Of a stretch of 64,000 nt of DNA, positions 10,005 through 19,572 are shown piece after piece. This DNA comes from Alloalcanivorax xenomutans. GTDB taxonomy: Bacteria > Pseudomonadota > Gammaproteobacteria > Pseudomonadales > Alcanivoracaceae. The first letter of the stretch is position 1. Each line of letters begins with the position of its first letter. The position numbers and the translations under genes are program-made. The stretch lies in NCBI RefSeq assembly GCF_900217905.1, contig NZ_OBMO01000018.1:1-64000 (forward strand), written 5' to 3'. The notes beneath the pieces were generated by a model that ran no database searches, had not been told where the DNA came from, and saw only the letters and a program-made list of their open reading frames with translations.

Positions 10005-10343
10005 GGTTGCTACCTCTAAGTTCAGAACAATAGCGATCACTCCGCCGAGAGCGGAGGACAACGTTTACCTGTGGAATAGGGCGCCCTATTTAAGCACCCT
10101 GGGGTCGGTCGCGGCGGTTGGCCGGCAACAGACACAGGCAGAGGGACCTGGAGGAATCGCGCCCGCGACGGGGTGAGAAACCTCCGGAGGTTCCCACAGC
10201 GGGACGAGAATGCAGTCATACTGCTGACACCGGACGCCGCGGTAACGACGCCCCGAATCCCGGCCACACAGCCACCGGTAAGTGGTTGCGGGTCCCGATC
10301 TCCGGAAAGGTCTTAATATTGTCAGAAATGCGGGCGATTTCAA
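10005..10343 (-). promoter_or_regulatory. ilvBH promoter and long leader
   Basis: A candidate sigma70 promoter on the minus strand is TTGAAA (10338-10343), 17 bp, AATATT (10315-10320). That would leave an untranslated leader of about 300 bases. The leader contains a perfect palindrome AACCTCCGGAGGTT (about 10178-10191) and a stem CTCCGC / GCGGAG (about 10042-10058), close to the ilvB start. I see no branched-chain-codon-rich leader peptide and no T-tailed terminator, so classical attenuation is not supported. The remaining 110 bases to the divergent DUF4124 gene show nothing further. Confidence 0.45.
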
Positions 10344-10453
10344 AGCCCTAATGGCCACAGTACCTTGCCTGGCCGGCGGCTTCATTGGCATGCTTGGGTG
10401 GCTAATACTTTTTTCGGAGGGAATCCCGGATCACGCTTCCGGGCCGGATCACT

Positions 10454-10900
10454 ATGAAACCATTACTCATTGCCGCCGCCTTGCTGATCGCCAGCCCGTA
10501 TCTTCCGGCCGCCACCTACTACAAATGGGTGGACGACCAGGGTGTCACCCACTATGACGCGCAGCCCCCGGAGGGCCAGGAAGCCCAATCAGTACGCACC
10601 CGCCGCTCCGCCAGCTCCGACCAGGCCGACGCCTTGGAAAGGCTGGAACAGGACCGCGCCCGGCGCGCCCGTCCCGACGAGGAAAACGCCTCCACCGGAG
10701 CTGACGGCGCCGTAAGCGAGGAAACCCGGGCCGCCTGCGACCAGCATCGGCGTAATCTGGCGGCCCTGACGGAAAAGCCCCTGGTGCGACGCGAGAACCC
10801 GGAGACTGGCGAAATGGAGGTTCTGGACCAGGAAAAACGGGCCGAGATTCTGGAACAGACCCGCGCCGCGGTATCATTCTGCGATAGCCGGGGGGCCTGA
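10454..10900 (+). CDS. DUF4124-domain periplasmic protein
   Basis: The first ~20 residues are a signal peptide (MKPLLIAAALLIASPYLPA). A DUF4124 domain follows at once (TYYKWVDDQGVTHYDAQPPEG), a small beta-structured module common in secreted proteins of gammaproteobacteria. The rest is charged and probably helical or disordered (DALERLEQDRARRARPDEE), ending in a Cys-containing segment (ACDQHRRNLAAL, SFCDSR). The function of the family is unknown. It is divergent from ilvB, and its ribosome site is weak. It sits alone, with no sign of an operon. Confidence 0.8.
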   Translation: MKPLLIAAALLIASPYLPAATYYKWVDDQGVTHYDAQPPEGQEAQSVRTRRSASSDQADALERLEQDRARRARPDEENASTGADGAVSEETRAACDQHRRNLAALTEKPLVRRENPETGEMEVLDQEKRAEILEQTRAAVSFCDSRGA

Positions 10901-11079
10901 CGCGGTTTGTTACCACTGGAAGCGGGTTCCTTTGCCGGCTTTCAGGCTTAAAATGCTCCCAATTCCTGTTACTGGACGCCCTATATCGGACTCCTTATAT
11001 CGAACAAGAGCTCCGGCGTTCCGGATGCTATGATCCCTATCACGCCCCCAGCCCGGTGATTACCCAAGGACAGCCCAAC

Positions 11080-12201
11080 ATGACGGATTATTTGAGAGAA
11101 CGCTTCGAGGATGTGGATCTGACCCCCGGCCAGGGCAAGATCAGCGCTACCGTCGCCGTCGGCCTCGGCCTGCTTTCCCTGCTCGGTGGTTTCTGTTTTC
11201 TGTTCCCGAATCTGCTCACCACACCGGAATTTCGTGCTTTCTATAGCGCCGACGTGCTGCGCATGGTGCTCTTCGCCGGTATCGCCATCGCCTTCTGTGC
11301 CGGCTTTATCAGTGTCTGGCGCCATCAGGATCCACGCTACGGCCTGGCCGGCATGATCATGGCCTGCATGGCCGCCCTGCTCGGCTCCGGCAGGATCGAT
11401 GTGCCGCCGGTGGACGGCCGCAGCCTCTATGCCGGGCTGGACTATTTCATCCTCACCCTGCTGGTGTTGGCCCTGGTGTTCATCCCGATGGAACGGATCT
11501 ATCCGAAGGACCCCGAGCAAAGAGTGCTGCGCCGGGGCTGGATCACGGACATGAAGTACTTCCTGTTCAGCCATGTCGGCCTGCAGTTAATTAGCTTCTT
11601 CACCGTGATCCCGATTCAGGTGTTCCTGCACGACAAAGTCGATATTGGCTTCCAACAGGCCATCGCCAGCCAGCCGCTGTGGCTGCAGTTCATCGAGATT
11701 CTGATCGTGGTGGATCTGGGCAGCTACTGGATTCACCGGGCATTCCATGAAGTGCCCTGGTTGTGGAAGTTTCACGCCGTGCACCATTCGACCCAGCAAA
11801 TGGACTGGCTTGCCTCATCACGACTGCATCTGGTGGAAATCGTCGCCAACCGCTTCGTCGGTTATTTGCCGATCTTCATCCTCGGCTTTTCGCCATCGGC
11901 GGTGTATGCCTATCTGGTGTTCATTTCCTTCCATGCGATTTTCATCCACGCCAATGTGCGTTTCCGTTTTCCGCTGCTGCGCTGGGTCATCGCCACCCCG
12001 GAATTCCACCACTGGCACCACTCCTCGGAGGACGAGGCGGTGGACAAAAATTACGCCGCCTTCCTGCCGCTCTACGACAAACTGTTCGGCACGCTGCACA
12101 TGCCCGACAAACTGGCGGCACGGTACGGCACCCGCGCCAGCACCCAGGTACCGGAAGGCGTGGTGCAACAGTTCACCTTCCCGTTCCGACGTTCCTCCTG
12201 A
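11080..12201 (+). CDS. Sterol desaturase / fatty acid hydroxylase family membrane protein
   Basis: The 373-residue membrane protein has about six hydrophobic segments in its first 210 residues and the eight-histidine di-iron motifs of the superfamily: HRAFHE, FHAVHHS and HHWHHSSED, with a lone His between (FHAIFIHANVRF). Members hydroxylate or desaturate lipids, sterols, carotenoids or alkylglycerols using O2. The substrate here is unknown. The ATG at 11080 has AAGGA upstream, while the frame to the GTG at 11056 is unlikely. The C-terminal ~50 residues (TLHMPDKLAARYGT) are soluble. It is monocistronic and ends right before a large structured repeat. Confidence 0.86.
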   Translation: MTDYLRERFEDVDLTPGQGKISATVAVGLGLLSLLGGFCFLFPNLLTTPEFRAFYSADVLRMVLFAGIAIAFCAGFISVWRHQDPRYGLAGMIMACMAALLGSGRIDVPPVDGRSLYAGLDYFILTLLVLALVFIPMERIYPKDPEQRVLRRGWITDMKYFLFSHVGLQLISFFTVIPIQVFLHDKVDIGFQQAIASQPLWLQFIEILIVVDLGSYWIHRAFHEVPWLWKFHAVHHSTQQMDWLASSRLHLVEIVANRFVGYLPIFILGFSPSAVYAYLVFISFHAIFIHANVRFRFPLLRWVIATPEFHHWHHSSEDEAVDKNYAAFLPLYDKLFGTLHMPDKLAARYGTRASTQVPEGVVQQFTFPFRRSS

Positions 12202-12205
12202 ACGC

Positions 12206-12503
12206 ACAACGCCGGCTCTAAGAGCCTGTTTACGATCTATTCGCCACCGCGTTGCTGCTTGAAAAGCCGCCAGAGGGCGTCGCGGACTGCAGGCTTTGGT
12301 GGGGCCAAAGGCAAAGGCCGGGGCGTCCTCTGGCGGCTTTTCAAGCGCAACCCGAAGGGCCGGGCCCCTTTTTCCGCCAGGCCGTGATTACGCTTGTTCA
12401 TGTAGACCGACTACATAGCACAATCGAAATCACGGCCTGACGAAAAAATGAACTCCGGCGCGGCGGTGAATAGATCGTAAACAGGCTCTAAGGCCGGCGT
12501 TGT
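12206..12503. repeat. ~298-bp structured inverted-repeat element (MITE-like)
   Basis: Outer arms of 45-46 bp (12206-12251 and 12459-12503) are near-perfect inverted repeats containing AGAGCCTGTTTACGATCTAT. Inside lie two independent stem-loops. One has perfect 20-bp arms (12257-12276 / 12327-12346) with a nested GCTTTGG/CCAAAG hairpin. The other has a perfect 12-bp core (12378-12389 / 12428-12439) extended by T/A-rich arms and capped by ATGTAG/CTACAT (12400-12416). There is no open frame of note. It fills the 328-bp gap between the convergent hydroxylase gene and clpB. The end motif recurs elsewhere in the window (for example 40190-40213). It may also act as a two-way transcription block. Confidence 0.85.
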
Positions 12504-12529
12504 GGTACTTGCCGGAACAGCGCGGACAA

Positions 12530-15115
12530 TCACCCCTTGGTGAAGGTGAACCTGCCGTCCGCCACATCCACACTGATGGCATCACCCTGGACAAACTCGC
12601 CTTTGAGCAGCGCCTGTGCCAGCGGATTCTCCAACTGGTTCTGGATCGCCCGCTTCAGCGGCCGCGCGCCATATACCGGGTCGAAGCCCGCTTCCACCAG
12701 CTTGTCCAACGCCGCGTCGGACAGCGTCAGGGACATTTCCCGCTCCACCAGCCGCTTGCGCAGATAGTCGAGCTGAATGCCGGCGATTCCTTTCAACTGC
12801 GCCTGCCCCAACGGGTGGAATACCACCGTCTCGTCCACCCGGTTGATGAACTCCGGACGGAAATGCTGGCCGACCACCTCCATTACCGCGGCTTTCATTG
12901 CTTCATAATCGCCTTCGCCGGCCATGCGTTGGATCAGGTCCGACCCCAGGTTCGAGGTCATCACCACCACCGTGTTACGGAAGTCCACGGTGCGGCCCTG
13001 GCCATCGGTAAGGCGGCCGTCTTCCAGCACTTGCAGCAGCACGTTGAAGACATCCGGGTGCGCTTTTTCCACTTCATCCAGCAACACCACGGAATACGGT
13101 TTACGGCGTACCGCCTCGGTGAGATAACCGCCTTCCTCATAACCGACATAGCCCGGAGGCGCGCCGATCAGCCTGGCCACGGAATGCTTCTCCATGAACT
13201 CGGACATGTCGATGCGCACCATGGCTTCCTCGGTATCGAACAGGAAACCGGCCAGCGCCTTGCACAGCTCCGTCTTACCCACCCCGGTGGGGCCGAGGAA
13301 CAGGAAGCTGCCATTCGGACGGTTCGGATCCGACAGCCCGGCGCGGGAACGCCGCACCGCGTTGGAGACCGCTTCCACCGCCTCTTCCTGGCCAACCACG
13401 CGATGATGCAGCGCCTCTTCCATGCGCAACAGCTTCTCGCGCTCGCCCTCCAGCATCTTGGACACCGGAATCCCGGTCCATTTGGAAACCACTTCCGCCA
13501 CTTCCTCATCGGTAACCTTGTTGCGTAGCAACTGGGTTTCCACCTGAGCGGCTTCCTCGCGCTCCTGGGCCTGCTGAACCTTCTTCTCCAGCTCCGGGAT
13601 CACCCCGTACTGCAACTCGGACATGCGGTTCAGGTCGCCGGCGCGGCGTGCCTGCTCCATATCCACACGGGCCTGTTCCAGTTCCGCCTTGTACTGTTGA
13701 GCGCCCTGCAACGCGGCTTTCTCCGCGTTCCAGATCTCTTCCAGATCGGCGTATTCCTTCTCCAGGGCCGCGATGTCCGCCTCCAGTTTTTCCAGCCGTT
13801 TCCTGCTTGCCTCGTCCTCTTCCTTGCGCAGCGCTTCCCGCTCCATCTTCAGTTGGATCAGGCGCCGATCGAGGCGGTCCATTTCTTCCGGCATGGAATC
13901 GATTTCCATACGGATACGGCTGGCCGCTTCATCGATCAGATCGATGGCCTTGTCCGGCAACTGGCGGTCGGTGATATAACGATGGCTCAGTTTGGCGGCG
14001 GCGATGATGGCGCCGTCAGTGATGTCGACACCATGGTGAACCTCATAGCGTTCCTTCAGGCCACGCAGGATGGCGATGGTGTCTTCCACCGACGGTTCGT
14101 CCACCAGTACTTTCTGGAAACGACGTTCCAGAGCGGCGTCTTTTTCAATGTACTGACGATACTCGTTCAGCGTGGTGGCACCGACGCAATGCAGCTCACC
14201 GCGCGCCAACGCTGGCTTGAGCATGTTGCCCGCGTCCATGGCGCCATCGGCCTTGCCGGCGCCGACCATGGTGTGCAGCTCATCGATGAACAGGATCACC
14301 CGCCCTTCCTGCTTGGACAGTTCGTTGAGCACGGCTTTCAGGCGTTCCTCGAACTCGCCACGGTATTTGGCGCCGGCGATCAGCGCCGCCATATCCAGGG
14401 ACAGAACCCGCTTCTCCTTGAGCCCTTCCGGCACTTCACCGTTGACGATACGTTGCGCCAGCCCCTCGACGATGGCGGTTTTACCGACCCCCGGCTCACC
14501 GATCAGCACCGGGTTGTTCTTGGTCCGGCGCTGTAGCACCTGAATAGTGCGGCGGATTTCATCATCCCGGCCGATCACCGGATCCAGCTTGCCGCTCTCG
14601 GCGCGGGCAGTGAGGTCCGTGGTGTACTTCTTGAGGGACTCCATACGATCTTCGGCGTTGGGGTCGTCCACCGATTCACCACCACGAACTTCCTGGATTT
14701 TCTCCGCCAGCACCGCCTTGCGCACACCGGCGTTCTTCATCAGTTTGCCGACATCACCGTTGTCGTCACAGGCCGCCAGCAACACCGCTTCGGTGGAAAT
14801 ATACTGATCACCGCGTTGTTGAGCTTCCCGGTCCGCCAGGTTCAACAAGCGCCCCAGATTCTGGGAAAGCTGAACGTCTCCGGTGAACTGGCCTACGGTG
14901 GGCAGCTTGTCCATCGCCATCTTCAGAGCGGTGATCACATCGGCCGGATTGGCGCCGGCCTTTTCCAGCAACGGCGTGGCGACGCCGCCGCGTTGTTGTA
15001 GCAGAGCCAGCATCAGATGCACCGGCTCGATGGCATTGTGGCTCTGTCCCACCGCCAGCGATTGGGCTTCGCCCAAAGCTTCCTGCAGACGAGCGGTCAG
15101 TTTGTCCATTCGCAT
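12530..15115 (-). CDS. clpB: ATP-dependent disaggregase chaperone ClpB
   Basis: This hexameric AAA+ disaggregase works with DnaK/DnaJ/GrpE to rescue aggregated proteins in the cytoplasm. Its 861 residues include the N-terminal repeat domain (about 1-145), NBD1 with GEPGVGKT (about 207), the coiled-coil middle domain (about 410-525), NBD2 with [17 protein letters not shown] (about 607) and the C-terminal domain. Walker B acidic pairs are present ([21 protein letters not shown]). The ATG at 15115 has an AGGAG site. A sigma32-like promoter lies about 95-120 bases upstream. The C-terminus is standard, and no internal start variant is obvious. Confidence 0.97.
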   Translation of the reverse strand: MRMDKLTARLQEALGEAQSLAVGQSHNAIEPVHLMLALLQQRGGVATPLLEKAGANPADVITALKMAMDKLPTVGQFTGDVQLSQNLGRLLNLADREAQQRGDQYISTEAVLLAACDDNGDVGKLMKNAGVRKAVLAEKIQEVRGGESVDDPNAEDRMESLKKYTTDLTARAESGKLDPVIGRDDEIRRTIQVLQRRTKNNPVLIGEPGVGKTAIVEGLAQRIVNGEVPEGLKEKRVLSLDMAALIAGAKYRGEFEERLKAVLNELSKQEGRVILFIDELHTMVGAGKADGAMDAGNMLKPALARGELHCVGATTLNEYRQYIEKDAALERRFQKVLVDEPSVEDTIAILRGLKERYEVHHGVDITDGAIIAAAKLSHRYITDRQLPDKAIDLIDEAASRIRMEIDSMPEEMDRLDRRLIQLKMEREALRKEEDEASRKRLEKLEADIAALEKEYADLEEIWNAEKAALQGAQQYKAELEQARVDMEQARRAGDLNRMSELQYGVIPELEKKVQQAQEREEAAQVETQLLRNKVTDEEVAEVVSKWTGIPVSKMLEGEREKLLRMEEALHHRVVGQEEAVEAVSNAVRRSRAGLSDPNRPNGSFLFLGPTGVGKTELCKALAGFLFDTEEAMVRIDMSEFMEKHSVARLIGAPPGYVGYEEGGYLTEAVRRKPYSVVLLDEVEKAHPDVFNVLLQVLEDGRLTDGQGRTVDFRNTVVVMTSNLGSDLIQRMAGEGDYEAMKAAVMEVVGQHFRPEFINRVDETVVFHPLGQAQLKGIAGIQLDYLRKRLVEREMSLTLSDAALDKLVEAGFDPVYGARPLKRAIQNQLENPLAQALLKGEFVQGDAISVDVADGRFTFTKG

Positions 15116-15208
15116 GAATGACTTCTCCTGGTTGCGCGTAAGAACCAGCCCTCCACCCTTTTGGTTTCAACGGCACTGGCTATTACCGACTGTTCAAAAT
15201 CTGATCTA

Positions 15209-15237
15209 TAAATGCGGGCGGCGCCCTGGAATTCAAG
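15209..15237 (-). promoter_or_regulatory. sigma32 (heat-shock) promoter of clpB
   Basis: The minus strand reads CTTGAA (15232-15237), 13 bases, then CCCGCATTTA (15209-15218). The heat-shock consensus is CTTGAA with a 13-15 bp gap to CCCCATnTA, so only one base differs in the -10 core. It precedes clpB, a classic sigma32 regulon member. Confidence 0.75.
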
Positions 15238-15308
15238 CAGCCCATCCCGGAAAAACCGCCGATATTGATCCAGATTAAGAAAAACGGAGATGGCGGGCCC
15301 GGCCCCGA

Positions 15309-16055
15309 TCAGGGCTCAAGCCAAACCAGAGAAGCGAAACGGCCGGTCTGGCCTTCCTTGCGGTAGGAATAGAAGTGGGTGAGATCGCCGGCGGTGCAAT
15401 GCTCCCCTCCGGACACGTCTTCCACACCGGCCTGATGCAACACCAGGGTGGCGGCGTGGGTCAGCGAGAAACGCCAATGGCCGGGGGTGGCGTCACGCGT
15501 GAAAGCGGGCTCGAACAGTTCCGAGGATTCCATGAAGGCGCGGCGCACCTCCTCCCCCACCTGATAGACGCGCCCGGAAATCGCCGGCCCCATCCAGGCG
15601 GAGAGCGCCTCCCCTTCCGGCGCCAGGATCGACACCGCTCTTTGTACAATCCCGGCATGCAGCCCGCGCCAGCCAGCGTGCACCGCGGCCACCGCGCTGC
15701 CGTCCTGGCGCGCCAGTAATACCGGCAGGCAATCCGCGGTGAGCACCACACAAGGCCAGCCGCTCTCGTTGGTCCAGACCCCGTCGGCGCGGTTGCCCCG
15801 TTCGCCGGCGCGAATGACCCGGTCACTGTGGATCTGTTGCAGCCAGGCTGGAGGATGATCCACTTGCAGCAGCCGGTGTACATGGCGGCGGGCGGTTTCC
15901 ACCCGGGCGGGCTCGTCACCGCAGTTGGCGCCGAGATTGAATCCGGCCCAAGGAGGGGGCGAATGACGCCCCAGGCGGGTGGTGACCACCGACCGCACCC
16001 GCGGGTGCGGGTGCCATTCCGGCCAGAGCCACTGACTGACATCCGGCAGCGTCAT
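15309..16055 (-). CDS. pgeF: Peptidoglycan editing factor PgeF (YfiH, laccase-domain protein)
   Basis: YfiH/PgeF proteins remove mis-incorporated serine from peptidoglycan precursors. Relatives have been described as polyphenol oxidases or purine nucleoside phosphorylases. The 248 residues contain the three metal-site motifs of the family: LQQIHSDRV (His), VVLTADCLPVLL (Cys) and AAVHAGWRGL (His). The start ATG overlaps the rluD stop in ATGA, so the two genes are coupled. The bamD / rluD-pgeF-clpB order is conserved in Pseudomonas. Confidence 0.9.
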   Translation of the reverse strand: MTLPDVSQWLWPEWHPHPRVRSVVTTRLGRHSPPPWAGFNLGANCGDEPARVETARRHVHRLLQVDHPPAWLQQIHSDRVIRAGERGNRADGVWTNESGWPCVVLTADCLPVLLARQDGSAVAAVHAGWRGLHAGIVQRAVSILAPEGEALSAWMGPAISGRVYQVGEEVRRAFMESSELFEPAFTRDATPGHWRFSLTHAATLVLHQAGVEDVSGGEHCTAGDLTHFYSYRKEGQTGRFASLVWLEP

Positions 16056-17023
16056 TGCGCCTCCCGGTCCTCCTCGAGGACCCGAATCAGAGTCTGCAGG
16101 TCTTCCGGCAGCGGCGTTTCGAATTCCAGATACTCGCCGCTGACCGGGTGCACCAGGCCGAGGCGGCGGGCGTGCAGGGCCTGCCGGGGGAACCGGCGCA
16201 ACGCCTCGCGTAAGGCCTCGGTGGCGCCAGCGGGAAACTTCAGGCGACCACCGTACAACGGATCCCCCACCAACGGATAGTGGCGGTGAGCCATGTGAAC
16301 GCGAATCTGATGAGTCCGTCCGGTTTCCAAACGGACCTGGATCCGGGTGTGAGCCCGGTAGCGGTCCATCACACGGAAGTGCGTCACCGCCGGCTTGCCC
16401 CCCTGAGCCACCACCGCCTGGCGTTTACGGTCCACCGGATGACGGCCTATGGGCGCATCCACGGTGCCGCCGCCGGTCATCACCCCGACAGCGATGGCTT
16501 CGTACTCACGATGCAGACTCTTGTCCTGCAGTTGCGCCACCAGCCCGCTATGCGCCTCCAGGGATCGGGCCACCACCATCAGACCGGTGGTATCCCGATC
16601 CAGGCGGTGGACAATGCCGGCCCGGGGCAGACTTGAGAGACGTTCATCCAAATGGAGCAGCCCATTGAGCAAGGTTCCGTCGGCATGCCCCGCCGCCGGA
16701 TGCACCACCAGTCCCGCCGGCTTGTTGATGACGATCAGATCCTCATCCTCGTACACCACCGGCAAACTGATTGCCTCGGGCTGATCCTCCAGCTCCGGCG
16801 CCAGCTCCGCCTCCAGGGTCAGGCTCTCGCCGCCCACCAGTTTGTCCTTGGGGCGCGCCTTGCGGCCGTTGACGGTCAGAGCGCCTTGCTTGATCCAGGT
16901 TTGCAGCCGCGAGCGCGAGAATCCCTCGAACAGCTCCGCCGCCACCTGATCCAAGCGGGCGCCGGCGTGATCCACGCTCACCTGCTCGGTGCGTTGAATT
17001 TTCTCCCCGCCGAGATGTCCCAT
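16052..17023 (-). CDS. rluD: 23S rRNA pseudouridine synthase RluD
   Basis: It forms pseudouridines in helix 69 of 23S rRNA (1911/1915/1917 in E. coli), a modification important for ribosome assembly. The protein of 323 residues has an N-terminal S4 RNA-binding domain (ARLDQVAAELFEGFSRSRLQTWIKQGALTV region) and the catalytic RluA-family core with GIVHRLDRDTTGLMVVA, whose Asp is the nucleophile. HQIRVHMAH follows. I choose the ATG at 17023 (E. coli RluD length 326). The frame continues upstream into the divergent bamD. It is translationally coupled to pgeF. Confidence 0.94.
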   Translation of the reverse strand: MGHLGGEKIQRTEQVSVDHAGARLDQVAAELFEGFSRSRLQTWIKQGALTVNGRKARPKDKLVGGESLTLEAELAPELEDQPEAISLPVVYEDEDLIVINKPAGLVVHPAAGHADGTLLNGLLHLDERLSSLPRAGIVHRLDRDTTGLMVVARSLEAHSGLVAQLQDKSLHREYEAIAVGVMTGGGTVDAPIGRHPVDRKRQAVVAQGGKPAVTHFRVMDRYRAHTRIQVRLETGRTHQIRVHMAHRHYPLVGDPLYGGRLKFPAGATEALREALRRFPRQALHARRLGLVHPVSGEYLEFETPLPEDLQTLIRVLEEDREAQ

Positions 17024-17078
17024 ATCGCAACCTGTGATTAAATAGCGCTCCATTGTAGCGCGTCGAACCGAGGAAAAA

Positions 17079-17894
17079 ATGCCACGTCTGTTTTGGCCAC
17101 TGATTATCGCCGTGATGGTGAGCGCCTGTTCCAGCAAGCCCGTCGAGAGCCCGGAGCGCACCGAGGTCGAGCAATATAAGCAGGCGCGGGAGTCGCTGGA
17201 AGCGAAAAATTACCTGACCGCCATCGACAGCCTGAAGGAACTGGAAGCCCGCTTCCCTTATGGCACCTATGCCGAACAGGCGCAGCTGGACCTGATCTAC
17301 GCCCAGTTCATGTCCCAGGATTACCCGGCCGCGGTGGTCGCCGCCCAGCGCTTCATCCGCTCCTACCCGGCTCACCCGAGCCTGGACTACGCCCTCTATA
17401 TGCACGGGCTTTCCAACTATTACCTGGAGCGCGGCCTGTTCGATAACATCATGAGCACCGACAAGTCATCCCGTGACCTGAGCGCGGCCCGTAATGCCTT
17501 CGAGGACTTCGAGCGTCTGGTGAACCGCTTCCCGGACAGTGACTATGCCCCCGACGCGCGTTCACGCATGGTGTTCATCCGCAACCAGTTCGCCGCTCAG
17601 GAACTGCATGCCGCCCGCTATTATGCCCGGCGCGGCGCCTATATCGCCGCCATCAACCGGGCTCAATACGTGGTGCGTCACTATCAGGGCACGCCTTCGG
17701 TACCGGAAGCGCTGGCGATCATGGCCAAGGGCTACGAGCGCATCAATCAGCCGGAACTGGCCGACAAGAGCCGCCGGGTACTGGCGCAGAACTGGCCGGA
17801 TTCCGACTATATGGACGACGACCGGGTCACCCTGTCCTGGTGGCCGGACAAGGACAACGGCATCCTCAGCCTGCTGACCTTCGATTTGCTGTAA
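17079..17894 (+). CDS. bamD: Outer membrane assembly lipoprotein BamD
   Basis: BamD is an essential part of the BAM complex that inserts beta-barrel proteins into the outer membrane. Its N-terminus is a lipoprotein signal with lipobox VSAC and Cys17. The mature protein is built of tetratricopeptide-like helices (ARESLEAKNYLTAIDSLKELEARFPYG; LVNRFPDSDYAPDARSRM), with 271 residues in total versus 245 in E. coli, the extra being at the C-terminus. It is divergent from rluD, the usual arrangement. Confidence 0.95.
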   Translation: MPRLFWPLIIAVMVSACSSKPVESPERTEVEQYKQARESLEAKNYLTAIDSLKELEARFPYGTYAEQAQLDLIYAQFMSQDYPAAVVAAQRFIRSYPAHPSLDYALYMHGLSNYYLERGLFDNIMSTDKSSRDLSAARNAFEDFERLVNRFPDSDYAPDARSRMVFIRNQFAAQELHAARYYARRGAYIAAINRAQYVVRHYQGTPSVPEALAIMAKGYERINQPELADKSRRVLAQNWPDSDYMDDDRVTLSWWPDKDNGILSLLTFDLL

Positions 17895-17946
17895 GCGGAC
17901 CACGAGGCCGCTGCAGGAGAACCCCGCGGCGGCTTTGATACCCTTC

Positions 17947-19572
17947 TCAGTCCCCCGGCCGCCAGCCATTGGTAATCGGATAGCGCCGGTCCTTGCCAAA
18001 CGCCCTGCGGCTGACTCTCGGCCCCACCGCCGACTGGCGGCGCTTGTATTCATTGCGGTCGGTCAGGCGCACCACCCGATACACCACATCCCGGTCGAAA
18101 CCGGCGCGGATCACCGCTTCGGCGCTCATATCCTGTTCCACATAGCGCTCCAGAATGGCATCCAGCTCGTCATAGTCGGGCAGCGAATCCGAATCCACCT
18201 GATCCGGGGCCAATTCCGCGGACGGCGGCCGGTCGATCACCCGCTGCGGAATGATCTCGGTGCCGGCCTTCTGGTTACGCCAGCGGGCGACGCGGAACAC
18301 CCAGGTCTTGAAGACGTCCTTGAGCACCGAGAAGCCACCGGCCATATCGCCATAGAGCGTGGCATAGCCCACCGCCATTTCGCTCTTGTTACCGGTGGTG
18401 AGCACGACCGAGCCACCCTTGTTGGAGAGCGCCATCAGCAGCACGCCGCGACAGCGGGCCTGGAGATTTTCCTCGGTAGTGTCGGTATCGAGCCCGGCGA
18501 ACGGCTCCGCCAGGATGTCCATGAAGCCATTGAAGGCCGGCTCGATCGGCAGTACCCGGTATTTCACCCGCAACGCCCGGGCCTGTTTCTCGGCGTCCTC
18601 GATGCTCATGGCGGAGGTATAGCGGAACGGCATCATCACCGCTTCCACCCGCTCCGGGCCCAGGGCATCCACCGCCACCGCCAGCGTCAGAGCGGAGTCG
18701 ATGCCGCCGGACAGCCCCAACAGGGCTCCTTTGAAACCGTTCTTGTTGACGTAATCGCGCACCGCCAGCACCAGCGCCCGATACATGCTCTCCTCACCCA
18801 CCGGCACCGGCAGTACTTCGCCCCTGACCGCCAGCACGGCGCCTTCACCACTCAGGTCCACCGGCACCAGGCCTTCCTCGAAACTGGCGCCCTGCAGACA
18901 CAGATGGCCGGCTCCGTCCACGGCAAAGGACGCGCCGTCGAAGACCAGCTCATCCTGCCCGCCCACCATGTTGCAATAGAGCACCGGCAGTCCGGTTTCC
19001 CGGGCACGGGAGGCCACCTGCTCGAAGCGTTCCTCCGGTTTGCTGGCGCGGAACGGCGAGGCATTCAGATTGATGATGGCATCGGCACCGGCTTCCGCCG
19101 CGGCGGCGGCCGGTGCCGCGTACCAGATGTCCTCGCATATGGTGATGCCCAGCTGCAGGCCCTGAAACTCGAACACCATGGCGCTGTTACCGGGCTGAAA
19201 GTAGCGCTTCTCGTCAAACACGCGGTAATTGGGCAAGCATTGCTTGAAGTATTCGTGGCGCGGCCCCTCGTCACCGGGATAAAGCACGCCGGCGGCGTTG
19301 CGGCGCACACCGTTGCGTACCGCCGGATAGCCGACGATCACGGGCACTTCCACGGCGGCGCCGATAGAGGCCAGGGCGTCGTCGATACGCCGGTTGAGGC
19401 TGGGCCTCAGTAACAGATCCTCCGGCGGGTAACCGGTCAGCATCAGTTCCGGAAAGACCACCAGTTCCGCCCCCAACAGGGTGCGGGCCTCACGGGCGGC
19501 ATCGATCACCGCCCGCGCATTACCTTCGATATCGCCCACCAGCGGATTGCGCTGGGCCATCACTATTCGCAT
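17947..19572 (-). CDS. nadE: Glutamine-dependent NAD+ synthetase
   Basis: It converts nicotinate adenine dinucleotide to NAD+ using ATP and ammonia released from glutamine. The 541-residue protein has an N-terminal nitrilase-type glutaminase domain with the Glu-Lys-Cys triad (VVFPELMLTGYP; the Lys region YFKQCLPNY; TICEDIW). The C-terminal synthetase has the PP-loop LLGLSGGIDSALTLAVAVDALG and TTGNKSEMAVGYATLYGD. It is convergent with bamD, where a weak stem-loop (about 17908-17935) lies between. In P. aeruginosa nadE is not at this spot, so it is an addition to the bamD-pilS interval. Confidence 0.95.
   Translation of the reverse strand: MRIVMAQRNPLVGDIEGNARAVIDAAREARTLLGAELVVFPELMLTGYPPEDLLLRPSLNRRIDDALASIGAAVEVPVIVGYPAVRNGVRRNAAGVLYPGDEGPRHEYFKQCLPNYRVFDEKRYFQPGNSAMVFEFQGLQLGITICEDIWYAAPAAAAAEAGADAIINLNASPFRASKPEERFEQVASRARETGLPVLYCNMVGGQDELVFDGASFAVDGAGHLCLQGASFEEGLVPVDLSGEGAVLAVRGEVLPVPVGEESMYRALVLAVRDYVNKNGFKGALLGLSGGIDSALTLAVAVDALGPERVEAVMMPFRYTSAMSIEDAEKQARALRVKYRVLPIEPAFNGFMDILAEPFAGLDTDTTEENLQARCRGVLLMALSNKGGSVVLTTGNKSEMAVGYATLYGDMAGGFSVLKDVFKTWVFRVARWRNQKAGTEIIPQRVIDRPPSAELAPDQVDSDSLPDYDELDAILERYVEQDMSAEAVIRAGFDRDVVYRVVRLTDRNEYKRRQSAVGPRVSRRAFGKDRRYPITNGWRPGD

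Noticed and set aside
10005-10260. ilvB attenuator with leader peptide
   Set aside because: The only short frame (start about 10218, minus strand) is not rich in Val, Leu or Ile, and no T-tailed terminator precedes ilvB.
12251-12470. A small gene inside the repeat element
   Set aside because: The short plus-strand frame follows the stem sequences and stops within them; it has no ribosome site.
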